64,000 bases of DNA from Gnetum montanum (GCA_015680685.1 MNCI01022408.1:466459-530458), one strand, 5' to 3'. Numbered from the stretch's first letter, positions 42,575 to 54,633 are shown. Notes: generated from the sequence alone by a model not told the origin. A program made the numbers and translations.

Positions 42575-44307
42575 TAAAACACCACAAAATTTGGGCTATG
42601 GCTTCTCAACTACAAATTTGCCTAAGTGTTAGAATGGTGACACTTGTTGCAAATTTTTCTAAGTATTGGGACTATGCTCTCCATTGCCCCAAAGCATAGT
42701 TAGCTAAGTAGAGAGTGTAGTCAACAAAAACTGCTAGTTTTGTAAATTTTTTCTAAATTTTAAGATAGTAGCTATAGATTTTTCTAAGTACTAAAACTAT
42801 GCTCTCCATTATACTAGAGCGTATTCAGAATGGATGCCCAATTTTTCAAAACTTTTCTAACCATTGAGACTATGCTCTCCACTATACCAGAGCATAATTA
42901 GCATGGAAGTATAGATTTTGCAAAATTTTCTAATTGTTGAGACTACACTCTCCATTGCCCCAAAGTGTAGTCAAGCATAGTCAACTAGAAGCCATATCTT
43001 GCAAAAATTTGTCTAAGTATCGGACTATGCTCTCCCCCAATTGAGAGTGTAATCAGCCTCTCATGCAAAATTTTTCTAAGTGTTGTGACTACACTCTCCC
43101 CCAGTGTAGAGCATAGTCAAGTGTAGACATGTAGAAAAACCTCCAAAGGCCTTCACAATGTAGCATTGACATTCATCTTAGCTTTGACACATCTTTGGCA
43201 AGCATTTTCATCTTTTTTGCATCCTCGTTTGTCCCTAAATTGTAACTACACTCAACTCCACTCTAGATCATGGAAAACATAGTCTTGGAGTTTATTCTTC
43301 AAAAGTTGGAGTTTTTTGCATTTTCTTAGGTACATTGTAGTCTTGTTAGCACATGAACATGTAGTTGGTAGCATAGTCATAGCCTTGTAGCCTCACATAG
43401 TTTGGTAGAGTACAACATAGCATAACATCGCTTGCCTTAGTGGAGAGCATAGTTGGGGTACAATGTAGTCCAAACTACCCCACTGCCACATGGTAATCTC
43501 TTTGCATTTTGGGCTAACCCTAGCGATATAAATGCCCCTACCATCTACATTTTAAGGTTTGGCATTTTCATTTGCATTTTGGCATTTTAGGCAAATGAGA
43601 CCTAAAGGCATAGCTCTTGAGCATTTAGCATTTTGGTCGAATGAGACCCAAAGGCATACCAGTGACCTAGAGAGAGGTAGGATTGCGTTTCATGATCCAT
43701 TGTAGCCCTACAAGACACCATAGCCCATGGTATAACATGATGGCCAACTTGGTAGGCACAGACACCACGGTGAGTGCCAAACTTCATGACTAGACATACT
43801 TGAGACTATGACTACACTCTCCACTATACCTATTGTACACTGCATACCTTTTGAACCCCTTTTGGAGTTAACTATGCTCAACCCCATTTAGGGTGGTGTT
43901 CCATTTCTCTCTCCTACATTTTTCATGTTTTCTTTACTTTTTTTGCATTTTCAATGTGTAGTCACCTGACAACTATGATTGGTAAATAGTCTTCATGCAT
44001 TGGCACCTTCATTTTTGCCAAAACCCTTGACTACACTTGCCCCCTCGCACCCCATGACTACTCTCTACACCACTGCAAACACTGGTTAAACACTTAGTAC
44101 TATTCACATTTGCATCACAGCCAACCATGCTACCCCCAATTGCATCCAATGCCCTAGTTACAACCAAAAAATTCCTTGTTTGATTGAAAAGACCATTTAG
44201 GGCACCCTATCTCCATCTTCCAGTAGGCCCTCTCATGAATGCAGGGTAAGACTATGCAACCATTGATCCCTTGGTGATTCCAGCTACCAATGTTTTTGGT
44301 CATTACA
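42575..44307 (+). repeat. 5' LTR of element C
   Basis: It begins TAAAACACC (decayed TGAAACACC) and ends TTGGTCATTACA. Its first 600 bases hold about six degenerate units, each with an inverted repeat such as CTATGCTCT, a 10-base loop, then AGAGCATAG (42675, 42797, 42868, 42945, 43026, 43091). It is collinear with 50065-51850. Confidence 0.85.
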
Positions 44308-44692
44308 ATTTTTGGTGCTAGGAGGATTGATCCATGTCCCTTTCTTTGAATGCCATCGATGGTTGTCTCATGTGCTCTCTACATCACCATTAGTGTAGAT
44401 TGGACCTTCTTGTTAGTTTCCTCAAGACCTCACATAGCAACCCAAATCACGCTACTCTCCACCATTTTTCTAAGTCTCCATTTTTTAAGTGTAGAGAGCA
44501 TAGTTGGTGGAGAGCATAGTTAGCTCTCAGCATAGAAATCATAGTCTCCATAGTTAGCCATTTTTCTATAGTTTTTATACTTAGCCATTTTTCTACAGTT
44601 TTCAGACTTAGCCATTTTTTTGTAGTTTTCAAAGTTAGCCATTTTTGCAACCAGCAACTTGCAACTCTCTTTTCACACCTTGATCTATGAAC
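44308..44692 (+). other. leader and primer binding site of element C
   Basis: The primer site TGGTGCTAGGAGGATTGAT at 44313-44331 lies five nucleotides after the LTR. A small array of GTAGTTTTC/TTAGCCATTTTTCTA units (about 30 bp, 44560-44645) precedes gag. No coding sequence is seen. Confidence 0.6.
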
Positions 44693-46560
44693 ATGAATCT
44701 AGATCAATCTTTCATGCTAGTGTCTAACATAGTTGACACCTTCACCATACACCTAGAGCATTCCTATGTGCAAAGATCCAAGTAGGATTTCCCATAGATC
44801 ACCTTGACATGAAAGCCAAATGGGACTTAAAATAAATGCACTAGGATGGATGAGAGTACATCTCCTCATCATTCAACATCATCCCACTAATGGGGTACCA
44901 CCACCAGATATCCCAACTCATTCATGCAAATGAGCACAATGTAGGAACAAACTACAAGGAAGCACTACAGGAGAAGGAAGATGAGTTTGAAGCTCACTCT
45001 AAATGTGAGAGCCCCTTCATCATCTTCCAACAACCACTCCCTGGTTTGGCTTCCCCTTAGTTCAAGTCACTTGTCCTTGCCAAGATAGTAACCATGCCTA
45101 GATAGCCATCTTTTCTAGTAGTAAGCATGCTTTCCCAACTCTACATTCATGTAGGGGCCATCTCTAGACCCCAAAAAACTCAGGCATCTTACATCCTACA
45201 TGTTTCATTGGTGCCGTCAACATCAACCCAAACCACACATGCATGGATTGCCTCAGTCATGATGCTCATAGCCTAGCTAATGTATCAACCACATCATGTG
45301 GTTCCGCAAATAGTAATTGAGCCTTACGTTGTACAACCAACACAACTAGTTGGTGCATCTTAAAACTTGGACCAAGCATTCTAGTTGATCGAAAGTTTGA
45401 AAGAGGAGTTGAGGCAACTCAAAGCTACTTCCTTCAAAATCATCAAAGTGATGGACTTCTACTAGGATGATCCCATAAGTCCTATAGTCCCACCCCTAAG
45501 TCTTCCAACTAGGATCCCACTACTTCAACTCACTAAGTACAATGGTGAAGGGATCCCAATGTGCATTTGGTCATGTTCAGGTCCAACATCCTACTACTAT
45601 AAGCTTGGCCACATGTCATCATGTGTGTCTTTGCCATGTTGCTCACTAGCAAAGCCCTAGATTGGTACCACTTGCTACCGAAGTTCTTTATCTCCTCCTT
45701 AGAGGATCTCCTATGCTAGTTTGTGACATGCTTCAAGTACAACCTAAACCCTAAAGCAACCCTCGAGCAGCTCATGCAGATCAAGTAGGATCCCCTAGAG
45801 CCTATCCAAAAATTCATCTAATCTTGGAGCACCTCGTTTCAAGAAATACAAGAGGAAATTACTAAAATGCATCTTCTAGCCATCATCAAGGGAGTAGTTA
45901 CTGACTTTATCAAGTTAAAACTATACTACTTGGCCCCAAAGTCCCTAAGCCAAGCCTTTGCCCAAATGAAGGGCATGGAAGAGGTAGCACAGACTAGCAA
46001 AGACCTTACCTACATGGCCTATAGAAACTAGCAAGTGAAGAAGCCAAACACAATGGTGGCAATGATAGCTAGACATACCAAAGCAACCAACCATTGGCTA
46101 ATGGCTAATCAAACCAAAGACCAAGCTCACAAAGCTACCAACTCTAGCTTCTAAGTAACCAACCCACCTACATTAGCAAGCACCATAGCACAAGCTACTC
46201 CAAGGTCCAACTTTGAGTGTAAGGATCACTCAAAGTATACCCCTTTTCCACTATGACCCTCATAATTATTGGATCAACTTTTGAAAGTTGGGCAAATCCA
46301 ACACAAGCAAGTTTGAAAGGATTCTTGCAAACAACATGATGACTATTACAAGCTATTGAGGAATCCTACCTTGGTAGTACCAAATGAGCCCCTAGTCCTG
46401 CAACACTTTAGGTTGGACCAATTTTTTCATTACCACCAGATGTCTAGACAAAACATAGACTTCTATTGATCTCTGAAAGATGATTTGCAAAGAATGATAG
46501 ATAGGGGCAAATTGGTGCTTGACATAGCAAACTAATCCAATGTAGATGATGTCATCTATT
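44693..46560 (+). pseudogene. gag of element C (broken)
   Basis: The start is taken at 44693 (MNLDQSFMLV), in the position of the A and B starts. Recognisable blocks: EALQEKEDEFEAHSK near 44960; LIESLKEELRQLKATS near 45390, as in B; DDPISPIVPPLSLP near 45460; LTKYNGEG near 45535 followed by a frameshift; DWYHLLPKFF near 45660; a KYNLNPKATLEQL segment near 45740; LLAIIKGVVTDFIKLKLYYL near 45870; FECKDHSKYTPF near 46210; IDFY*SLKDDLQRMIDRGKL near 46460. The order equals that of A and B gag. In-frame stops replace Gln and Trp codons. Confidence 0.82.
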
Positions 46561-47534
46561 CCATAAACACCATCAGCATGGGTGGCCAGTTAGCACCAGT
46601 GTAGAAGCCTTTTATGGTCTGAGTGCCTTCTAATAACACAAGGACCCCCTTGGACTCCATAAGTAAGAGGCCTTCCTTTGTTGTCAAAGTAACACCTCAA
46701 GCACCCATAGCACCCTTCATGGTTAGGGTCCCATAGCATTTATCCACTACAACACTAAACTAGCACCCAAACAGATCATCAGCTATGATGTTAAACTAGC
46801 ATAGCTTGTCTGCTATGACATTAAACTGACATGTTGTAGCAATAAGTTCACAACAACCATTTTTTGTTAGGGTTCCACAACATGTTGGCCCTGTACCTCC
46901 TTGAATCCCAACAATGGACACTGTATTAGTCCCTTCTCATCCAAGGGATGATCTCACCAGTAACATGGCTAAACCAACTAGATGGTAACACAAGAGGCTG
47001 AACAAGCCCTTTGCAAATTAAATGGCTAGGCAACAACAAGACTAAAGAGTGTTATCCCTATAGTCCCCATGGCTAAAGTAAAGGCCACAACCAACAAAGA
47101 ATAATCGAGCACTAAGGCTCCTAGATAGGCCAAGAAAACCAAGTGCAGGTCCCCTCTACAAGAGATTCATCTCTTAGGTTGCATGGAGGAGGTCAAGGCC
47201 AACACAATGGTTGATGGACAAGACTTCACAAACATACTAGCCCAAGTGAAATAAGTGCTAAAGTAGAAAAACACAACTTTGATCTTGTATGACCTAGACA
47301 TGACCTCATTTTCCCACCAAGAAGCACTAGCCCAAATGTTGACCTCCATTCCTATTATGGAGGACCTTCCTACAAATGAGAATGTCATCTATGTAGTGAT
47401 GTTTCCCTTGGCATCATAGGGATTGGGTTCAACATCCCTCACCTTTCACAATGAGGTAGTCAAGGTCAACCTCGAATGAGGGGAGGTTATAATAACTTCA
47501 CTATCTATTAGCATACACGTTGGGTAGTGCACCA
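46561..47534 (+). pseudogene. gag hinge of element C with inserted minisatellite-2 units
   Basis: This is the Pro/Ser-rich gag-to-protease hinge. FMVRVPQH near 46720 and PFFVRVPQHVGP near 46860 frame an insert at about 46741-46845 of three units with the minisatellite 2 core (CTATGATGTTAAACTAGCA, CTATGACATTAAACTGACA). A, B and D have no such units here. The rest (46880-47530) matches B 20600-20975 loosely. Confidence 0.6.
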
Positions 47535-47770
47535 TTTGCAGGGTGCATGTTGATGATGGTGTGGAAACAAATGTATTTTCATACATTTTCGTTGATAAAC
47601 TAGGCCTCATAGACTAGATTTGGCCAACAAAATCCATGTTTCTAAAATCCTTCAATGGATCACATGTCACCATTAGGGGTATCATCAACATCATAAAAGA
47701 GATGCTAGGCTTCAACTTGATCTTAACTAGGCCTTGGCTAGCCTAGCTATAGGCCATCTTCTCTCCCATC
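47535..47770 (+). pseudogene. protease of element C (internally deleted)
   Basis: VHVDDGVETNVFSYIFVDKL matches the protease start of B. After GSHVTIRGI the frame jumps to GFNLILTRPWLA, the conserved end block. The flap segment present in B (FMIDFLVGEQF) is missing, so the protease would be non-functional. The linker with LHQEIHLPYGC-type residues continues to about 47960. Confidence 0.75.
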
Positions 47771-48269
47771 CACCAAGAAATTCACCTCCCGTATGGATGT
47801 GGTAAAGTTATCATCCATGGTGATAACACCTCCACTCTGGCTATCCATAACTTAGACATGGCGTAAGTGTTGGAGGTGGAGTTTCCTAGTGATGTACTTG
47901 TTGCAACCAATGCAACACATAAGGCTAACACACTCGAATGAGAGGTGGAAGCCAACAACCTCCTAGAGGACCCTAGAACCTACACACCCCCTAATCCACA
48001 CCCAATTAGGAAGCAATTACACAACCAAGGTACTCCCTTGGTTTGAAACACAGTAGGTGCCTACCCACCCCTTATTGCCACACACCATGCATTTTTGACT
48101 TTTGTTTGCATTACATTTGTTTATGCATTTACCTTTAGCCTACTTGCTTAGGTTATGCATTTCACTTTGTTTATGAATTTATTTGCTTTTTTTATGCATT
48201 CATCCACTTAGAGTACACTTAAAAAACATTAAAAACCCATAAAAATCATAAAAACTAAAACTACAAAAA
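47771..48269 (+). other. protease-to-RT linker remnant of element C
   Basis: A linker coding for HGDNTSTLAIHNLD and AYPPLIATHHAF is recognisable to about 48110. Then non-coding, A-rich text leads into minisatellite 1. RT, which would follow in an ordinary gypsy element, is absent. Confidence 0.5.
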
Positions 48270-48430
48270 CAACATGTAGCCCGCCATGGCCTTAAACTAG
48301 CATCCATTGCCTGGAATGGCCTAAAACTATCATCATGGTCTGAAATGGCCCAAAACTAGCAACACGGGGCTTGGAATGGCGTTAAACTACTGTTGTGGCC
48401 CAAATGGCCCAAAACTATCACTTTTCGCAT
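48270..48430 (+). repeat. minisatellite 1 of element C
   Basis: Units of the type GGCCTTAAACTAGCATCCAT, GGCCTAAAACTATCATCATG and GGCCCAAAACTAGCAACACG are the reverse complement of the arrays in A, B and D. Confidence 0.75.
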
Positions 48431-48589
48431 CACTTACTCTTCATTTGTGCATTAAATTCATCAAAATAGGTGTCATTTGATGTTTTTTTTAAGTGAATTT
48501 TTGCAAGATCTTGTAGGCACACAACATGGTTATGCATGTAGCATCATACCTCACCAAAGCAAGGTAAGCACTCATTTTCCATGACACTA
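48431..48589 (+). other. deletion junction of element C
   Basis: This short spacer joins minisatellite 1 to minisatellite 2. It ends in GCATCATACCTCACCAAAGC, which matches (inverted) the sequence just after integrase in A at 1765-1815. In B about 9 kb lies between the same two points (antisense gene, RT, RNase H, integrase). Confidence 0.55.
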
Positions 48590-48970
48590 AAATTAGCATA
48601 ACACTCATTCACCATAATGCTAGAAATAGCACAACAATCTACTATGACTATAATCTAGCATAGCTCATTTTCCGCAATGCTAAAATTGGCACAACATTCT
48701 ACTATGACTATAAACTAGCATAGCTTGTCTGCCACAATGCTAAAACTAGCACAATAATCTATTATGACTATAAATTATCATAACTCGTCCTTGGGTCATG
48801 ACATTAAATTGGCATAGCAGCATATCCACTATGACATTAAAATAACACATAGTAATCTACTAGGATAAGAAACTAGCATCCCACAATCTGCCAGGACGTT
48901 AAACTAGGTTCATGGTCTGCTAGGACCTTAAACTAGCATTTTGTTAATCTTCTGGAGCACTTGACACTAG
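48590..48970 (+). repeat. minisatellite 2 of element C
   Basis: About twelve units of roughly 30 bp have the reverse-complement core TCTACTATGACTATAAACTAG and related forms, ending with CTGCTAGGACCTTAAACTAG. The gradient of unit types mirrors that in A and B. Confidence 0.8.
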
Positions 48971-50064
48971 CACAACCTTTGAAGGACTTGCAATATCATT
49001 ATTCTTGGCACTGTTACTATCTTTTCAAGCACTTTCAATTAGTTCAATTTTTGATGCACTTGTAGCATCTTCACATTTGGCATTTGATTCGCATTTCATG
49101 TTGTGGTTTTCTTGTCTTCTTGGAGTTGTGTTTGCAAGATGAAGCCATAGAGGTGGTCATGCAAAGGTGCATCTCATCGTAGTAGTAAGTCACCACATCA
49201 CTCTGATGTGCATTATTGGACTAGCTAAGCCTCTTAAGAGTGCACATCCCCCTAATCCCATTTTAGCCTACATACACCCATCCCTATGTCTCCCCATACT
49301 CTTGCATTCCTTGCATAGCGAAGCTTGCAAATCCTTGATGCATACATGCTATGAACACATGACACCCCTCTTTAAGTCACACCATAGAACCCAAGGTGGA
49401 TGTGACACAAGTCATCCTATGGGAATTCTTTGTTGTATGGTCAAAGCCCAGGTAGATGCAACACAACTCATCTTGGGGAGGAAACACCTATCCTATAGAT
49501 GCGATGTGGTTGCATCAAAGCAAAGCCCATCTTGTGACAAGTAGTCCACTTGATGGCAAACACCTTATAGATAACATTTAGCAATGTGTAGAACCAAATG
49601 TAGGTTTTCCCTATAGCAACAAAGAAAAAAGAAGCAGAAGGCAGGATAAAAATACAAAAAAAAAAGAGAACATGGAAAAGCATGTTCCCAAGTAAATCAA
49701 CAATGCTAAAATTTTGTAACTAGCCCAACCCTAAATCCACATTGACTCTTTCATAAGCACTTCAATGAAAGGTCAACATTTTAGGGGCAAGCCACCTTGG
49801 TGCCATGGTCATCGTTAGCTATGATAACTTTGCATCCTACATCATGACACCTTGTTTGCACTTCATCTCCCATTTTATCCCCAGCATGTTACCTACACAC
49901 TTTACCTCTAGCATACCACTACCTTCCATGCTCTTAAGCATGGTGTAACGACATCCTATTTAGTACTAACAAGTGATGTTCATGCTAGGCTTGCTATGGT
50001 GTTTTTTTATTCTTTGTCAACATTTCTTAGGCCACTCCTCCAGATGTCAACAAATAGGGGCCAA
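48971..50064 (+). other. 3' region of element C
   Basis: Collinear with B 8518-10015 in reverse. It includes a purine-rich tract at 49617-49676, the GAAACACCTATCCTATAGATG block at 49482, and a terminal AAATAGGGGCCAA just before the 3' LTR, the probable polypurine tract. No coding sequence is seen. Confidence 0.65.
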
Positions 50065-51850
50065 TGAAACACCAAAAAATTTGGGCTATGACTTCTTGAC
50101 TACAAATTTACCTAAGTGTCAAAACAATGACACTTGTTGCAATTTTTTCTAAGTGTTGGAACAATGCTCTCCATTGCCCCAAAGCATAATTAGCTTAGTA
50201 GAGAGCATAGTCAACACAAACTGCTAGTTTTGCAAATTTTTTCTAAGTATCAAGATAATAACTACAGATTTTTCTAAGTGCTAAGACTACACTCTCCACT
50301 AGAGTGGAGCGTAGTTAGCATGGATGCCCAATTTTGTAGAAAGTTTCTAAGTGCTAAGACTATGCTCTTCACTAAATTAGAAGGTATTTATCATGTAAGC
50401 ATATATTTTGCAAAATTTTCTAACTATTGAGACTATGCTCTCCATTACCTAAGAGCGTAGTCAAGTGTAGATAGCATCAAGGCCTAGTTTTTTGCAAGTT
50501 TTTTCTATCTATTGAGATACACTAACCACTACCCTAGAGCATAGTCAAGCATAGTCAACTGGAAGCCAAGTCTTACAAAAATTTGTCTAAGTGTTAGACT
50601 ACGCTCTCCCCCAGTCATGAGTGTAGTGAGCCACCTATGTAAAATTTTTCTAAGTGTTGTGACTATGCCCTCCCCTAGTGTAGAGTGTAGTCAGGCATAG
50701 ACATGTAGAATAGCCTCCAAAGGCCTCCAAAACATAGCATTGACATTTGGCTCAACTTTGACACATCTCCAGCAAGCATTTGCAACTTTTTGCATCTCCC
50801 TTTGTCCCCAAATTCTAACTACACTTGACCCCACTTCAAAAGTTGCATTTTTTACATTTTCTGAGGTACATTGTAGTCTTTTCAACATACAAATATGCAA
50901 TTAGCAGCATAGTCACAATCTTGTTGCCTTGTAGAGTCCAACAAAGTACAACGCAGCATAACACCACTTGCCTCAATGGAGATCATAGTTGGGATCCAAT
51001 GTAGTCCCAAGTACCCCACTACCACGTGGTAGTCTCTCCACATTTCGAGCTAACCTTAGCCCCATAAATACCCCTATCATCTAGATTTTAGGGGTTGGCA
51101 TTTTCATTTGCATTTTGGCATTTTGGACAAATGAGACCTAAAGGCTCAATAGTTTGGCATTTGGAATTTTGGGTGAATAAGACCCAAAGGCACACTAGCG
51201 ACCTGAAGAGAGGCAAAGTTGTGTTTCACAATCCACCGTAGCCCCACTATAGTCCTATAGGATACCATAGCCCATGGTACATCATAGTGGCCAACCCAGT
51301 AGGCATAGACACCACTACAAGTGCTAGACTTCATGGTCAGACACACTTGAGACTATTACTATGCTTACCACTATGCCTATTGTACATTGCATACCTTTTG
51401 AACCCCTTTTGAAGTTAACTATGCTCAACCCCAGTTAGGGTGGTCTATTTCTCTCTCCTACATTTTTCATGTTTTCTTTGCATTTTTTGCATTTCAATGC
51501 ACAAACATGTTACAACTATGCTCGGGTAGTAGTCTTCATGCATTAGCACCTTCATTTTCACTAAAACCCTTGACTACGCTCACCTCCTCATGCCCTATGA
51601 CTATGCTCTACACCATTGCAAACACCACTTAAACACTTAGCATCATTTTTGTTTGCATCTTGGCTAACCACACCACCCTCGGTTGCATCCAATGTTCTGA
51701 TTGCAACTAGCAGAGTCCTCTTCTAATCAGCAACACCATTCAAGGCATCTCATCTTTATCTTCCAGTAGGCCATTGTGCAGATGCGGGGTTAGGCTGTGC
51801 ATCCATTAACCCCTCATTGATTCCATCCATTGATGTTTTTGGTTGTTACA
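50065..51850 (+). repeat. 3' LTR of element C
   Basis: It begins TGAAACACC and ends TTGGTTGTTACA. The inverted-repeat units recur at 50161, 50284, 50359, 50431, 50515, 50600 and 50664. The unit at 50600 keeps CTACGCTCTCC with its CpG, showing the ancestral form. Confidence 0.85.
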
Positions 51851-51855
51851 AAATC

Positions 51856-53060
51856 CTCTAAAGAGGTTATGGATCCAATAGGTAATGCGTAGTACCAATG
51901 AAGTGCTTTCCCAGTCAAGGACATAGGGAAAATCCATGATGGTTTAAGGCCATGGCTATAAGAGTAAGCACTCAAATTTGAAGGTTATATGGTGATCATT
52001 AGAATCACCTTCTCTATTATATTTGTTAAACTAGAGAATAGGGACACCAAGAGAAAGTTTCAAGTATGGGACTACATGACTGATGGGATCATCTTGTAGA
52101 AGTTCATAATCTTGACAATTTGTGAAGTGGAAGATTTAAGCCTTTTCAACTCTTCTATTAGGTCTTGGATCATCTAGAAGACTTGATCTAGGCCTTGTGA
52201 TGGCCCTATTGGTTATGGGGTTTGCACATAGGGCTATGATATTTGTTGTGGGGATTGTGGACTTACTATGTGTTGCAAGACAGAAGGAAGTGGTTGCGTC
52301 ATGGTTATAGCTTATGGGTCAAACAAGGAAAAGGATGTTTGTGCTAGTACCTGAGGCATAAATGGGATAAAGGGGATGTATGACCATTGAGTTTCTTGGG
52401 GTTCCATGGTGGATCCCACATCGGTAGTTAATGGATTTGTGATGGTAAAAACTACCATCAATGATTGTACAGATCGTGGCTATGTAGCAAACGATACAAA
52501 TGTATTATAGGCTGTTGGCTGTAGCTTTGATTGAGTTTGATGTGTGGCTATGATTAGTGTGGGACTAGACATGGTAGGGTAGGAAGGAGTGGAAGATGGT
52601 GGTACCATGCCCATGAAGAAAATAAAAGCATTAGAGGAAGGTGTTGTGACCTTAGGAGACATTTGTCGAAATAATTCTCCTAGGATGTTTTCAGGCTCAG
52701 ATTCCATCCTAAATTCATCCTCCTTCTCTTGTTATTCTTTTGAGCTATGCTTGTTATCTTTCTCTTCCATCATGATTAATTAAGCTAGGATGTTGACATA
52801 TATATATTAGTTAGAGGTATTTTGTCACACAGAGAAGGGACATATTCTTTTCCATCCCGATGTACAAGCTCAAACTCCCTTTTTGCCTCTACTTCCACAC
52901 ATGAAATCATGAAGATGACCTGCATTATGGCACAAATATAATGATAACATTCTTCATTTATGGATGTAAAGTTAAGAATTTTTCCTCTAACCCTCAAAGA
53001 TCACCTACACTCGACGATGGTAGGATCTTTAGGATCATAGACCCTTATAACTTGTTGGCT
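51856..53060 (-). pseudogene. gag of element D, 5' part
   Basis: This part lies on the other side of C from 42574. It reads down the minus strand from about 53000: REFELVHRDGKEYVPS, matching the NMKEFIPTPD segment of A; a Pro/Ser/Gln-rich stretch with MESEPENILGELFRQMSP (52480-52707); LDQVF and LIEELKRLKSSTSQIVKIM near 52150, homologous to LIEEVRWLKETNSEM of B; and ALHWYYALP near 51900. It carries several stops. Confidence 0.72.
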
Positions 53061-53080
53061 AGGACCCTCGCCAATAAGGG
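53061..53080 (-). other. candidate primer binding site of element D
   Basis: Minus strand TGGCGAGGGTCCT ends at 53073, seven nucleotides inside the proposed LTR end. It begins TGG but differs from the primer sites of A, B and C. Tentative. Confidence 0.35.
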
Positions 53081-54633
53081 TGAAGGGAAATTTGGTGGAC
53101 TGTTGGAAAGACAAGGCTATAATATTGCTTAAAATAGGCTATAAATGATAAAATAGAAGTAAATTCCACTAAATGGGATTCAAAAAATTTTAAAGGAAAC
53201 AAAATTGACCAAAAATGAAGTACTTACTATAATTAGTAAGTGGGGGATGTAAAGGGGGGTTTACTCCTTTACCAAAAATGGAAAGTTGAAAAAGTTCGTG
53301 TTGCGCCTCACCCATGTTGGCCTTCCAACTATCTCTACACTAGGTATGGAAAGGGAAAAAATAAGGGTGATGAAATTATGGGAATCTCACACCTTTTAAT
53401 CCAACGTTGATGGGGGAAAAGGCTAAAAACCAAGGTAGAAAGTCATTGTTTTTTTCACTAAAACTAGTTTTAACAGTCTACCAACTTTCTTAGCTTGGAA
53501 AAATGAATAGGCTATAAAAGGCAACAAGAGAAGGAAATCCCAACAAGTAAAATTTAAAAATGGATCACTTACTATAATTAGTAAGTGAGAGGTAAGTGGG
53601 GTACACCCCTTTACCAAAAATGGAAGACTAGAAACATTGATGTTAAACACCCTCTATGCTAACCTTCTAGCTACCTCTACTCTGTGTATGGTAAGGATGA
53701 AGTGAAAGGAAGTAGGTGAGATGGAGAATCCCACACTTTCCTATTTCAACATTGGAGAGAGGGGAGAAAGTTTGAAGGCCAAAATGAAAACCTACTAGTC
53801 TTCAAAAATGATTTTGCCAAGCTGCCAACTTTTACCACAAAGGAGAGGAAAGTAGGTTTGATTGGTGTTGAAGCCAACATTAGTTTTGTGGAAAAAAGGA
53901 TAAAGAATAAGGATAAATGGTATTTGAGGCTACATTAGTTAGAGAAATGTATTTGAGGCTACTTTTATAGGTTTTGGGCCATGAATGGTGCTACAAAATG
54001 ATTGTAATTTGGCTATGATTTGGTTGTACAACAACTACAAATTGGCTATCAAATTACTACAACTTTTTACCTTGTTTAGGTAAGATGGATGCCCAAATTT
54101 GGAGGATTAACATATATAGTAAGTGCCCCCCATGATCATTCCATTTACTATAAATAGTAATAGGGGCACACCTTCTACATTGAAGATGAATCTTCCACAT
54201 TGAGCCTTCTACCATCCATATTGAAGTGGTTAGTCACTGTTGAAGTGCATGGAGTGATCAAATCTAGCTATTTTGGCTTCCACGCTGGGGGGATGTAATT
54301 TCCATGTTGGGGATGAAGCCTCCACATTGGCAAAAATGTTTCCATGGTGAGGGGGGAAGGTTTTCAAGCTAAGCATGTAGTCACCATGGTGGAGGGGGGT
54401 GGGCGGATGGGCGGGGTGGACAGTGAGGAAGTTTCTAGGCTGAGGGAAAACCCCCACCTCTCCATGTTGAGGTTAGGTGAGATTTATCCCTTGAAAATGT
54501 TTCTAGCATAGAAAAGTGTATACCACCCCTCCCCCATCTCCGCGCATGCAATAAAAACCATCAAATTGTCATTTTTGGCAATCCAATCCCCCCATTCCCA
54601 AGCCCAAATATAGATACTAGGTGACTTTTTTCA
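53081..54633 (-). repeat. probable 5' LTR of element D
   Basis: The limits are inferred: the plus strand starts TGAAGGGAAA after the candidate primer site and ends GTGACTTTTTTCA, so the minus strand begins TGAAAAAAGTCACC, like TGAAACACC of the relatives. A minus-strand TATA box, CTATAAAAGTAGCCTC, lies near 53943-53958. The partner LTR is outside the window, so the limits cannot be confirmed here. Confidence 0.45.
53205..53800 (-). repeat. 345-bp tandem duplication with a perfect short palindrome
   Basis: Two diverged units (starting near 53205 and 53550) share, in order: ACTTACTATAATTAGTAAGT, TTTACCAAAAATGGAA, a CCTTCCAACTATCTCTAC-like block and an AATCTCACAC-like block. The palindrome is CACTTACTA, TAAT, TAGTAAGTG at 53566-53587; the copy at 53221-53242 differs at its end. 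A remnant (ATATAGTAAGTG) lies near 54113. The duplication sits in the proposed U5/R part of D's LTR. Confidence 0.65.

Larger units (their letters stand above)
42575..51850 (+). mobile_element. non-autonomous Ty3/gypsy element C, about 9.3 kb
   Basis: This is a complete element on the plus strand: LTR 42575-44307, primer site, gag, protease, minisatellite 1, minisatellite 2, 3' region, LTR 50065-51850, flanked by AAATC. No RT, RNase H, integrase or antisense gene is present. It could only have moved with enzymes from a relative such as B. The two LTRs differ at roughly one base in ten by eye in their first 180 bases, mostly by transitions. Confidence 0.85.

Noticed and set aside
42660-43120. 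CRISPR-like or satellite array
   Set aside because: Units are degenerate, confined to LTRs, and arms show CpG decay; the context is plant LTR retrotransposons.
44447-44650. Lys/Trp/Leu-rich repeat protein frame
   Set aside because: Product of a short tandem repeat in the leader of C; A and B have no corresponding frame.
49167-49544. Plus-strand frame of 125 codons in C
   Set aside because: Lies in the 3' non-coding region; the collinear sequence in A and B has no matching frame.
54230-54457. His/Pro-rich minus-strand frame
   Set aside because: Derives from purine-rich repeats within the proposed LTR of D, with no similarity recognised.
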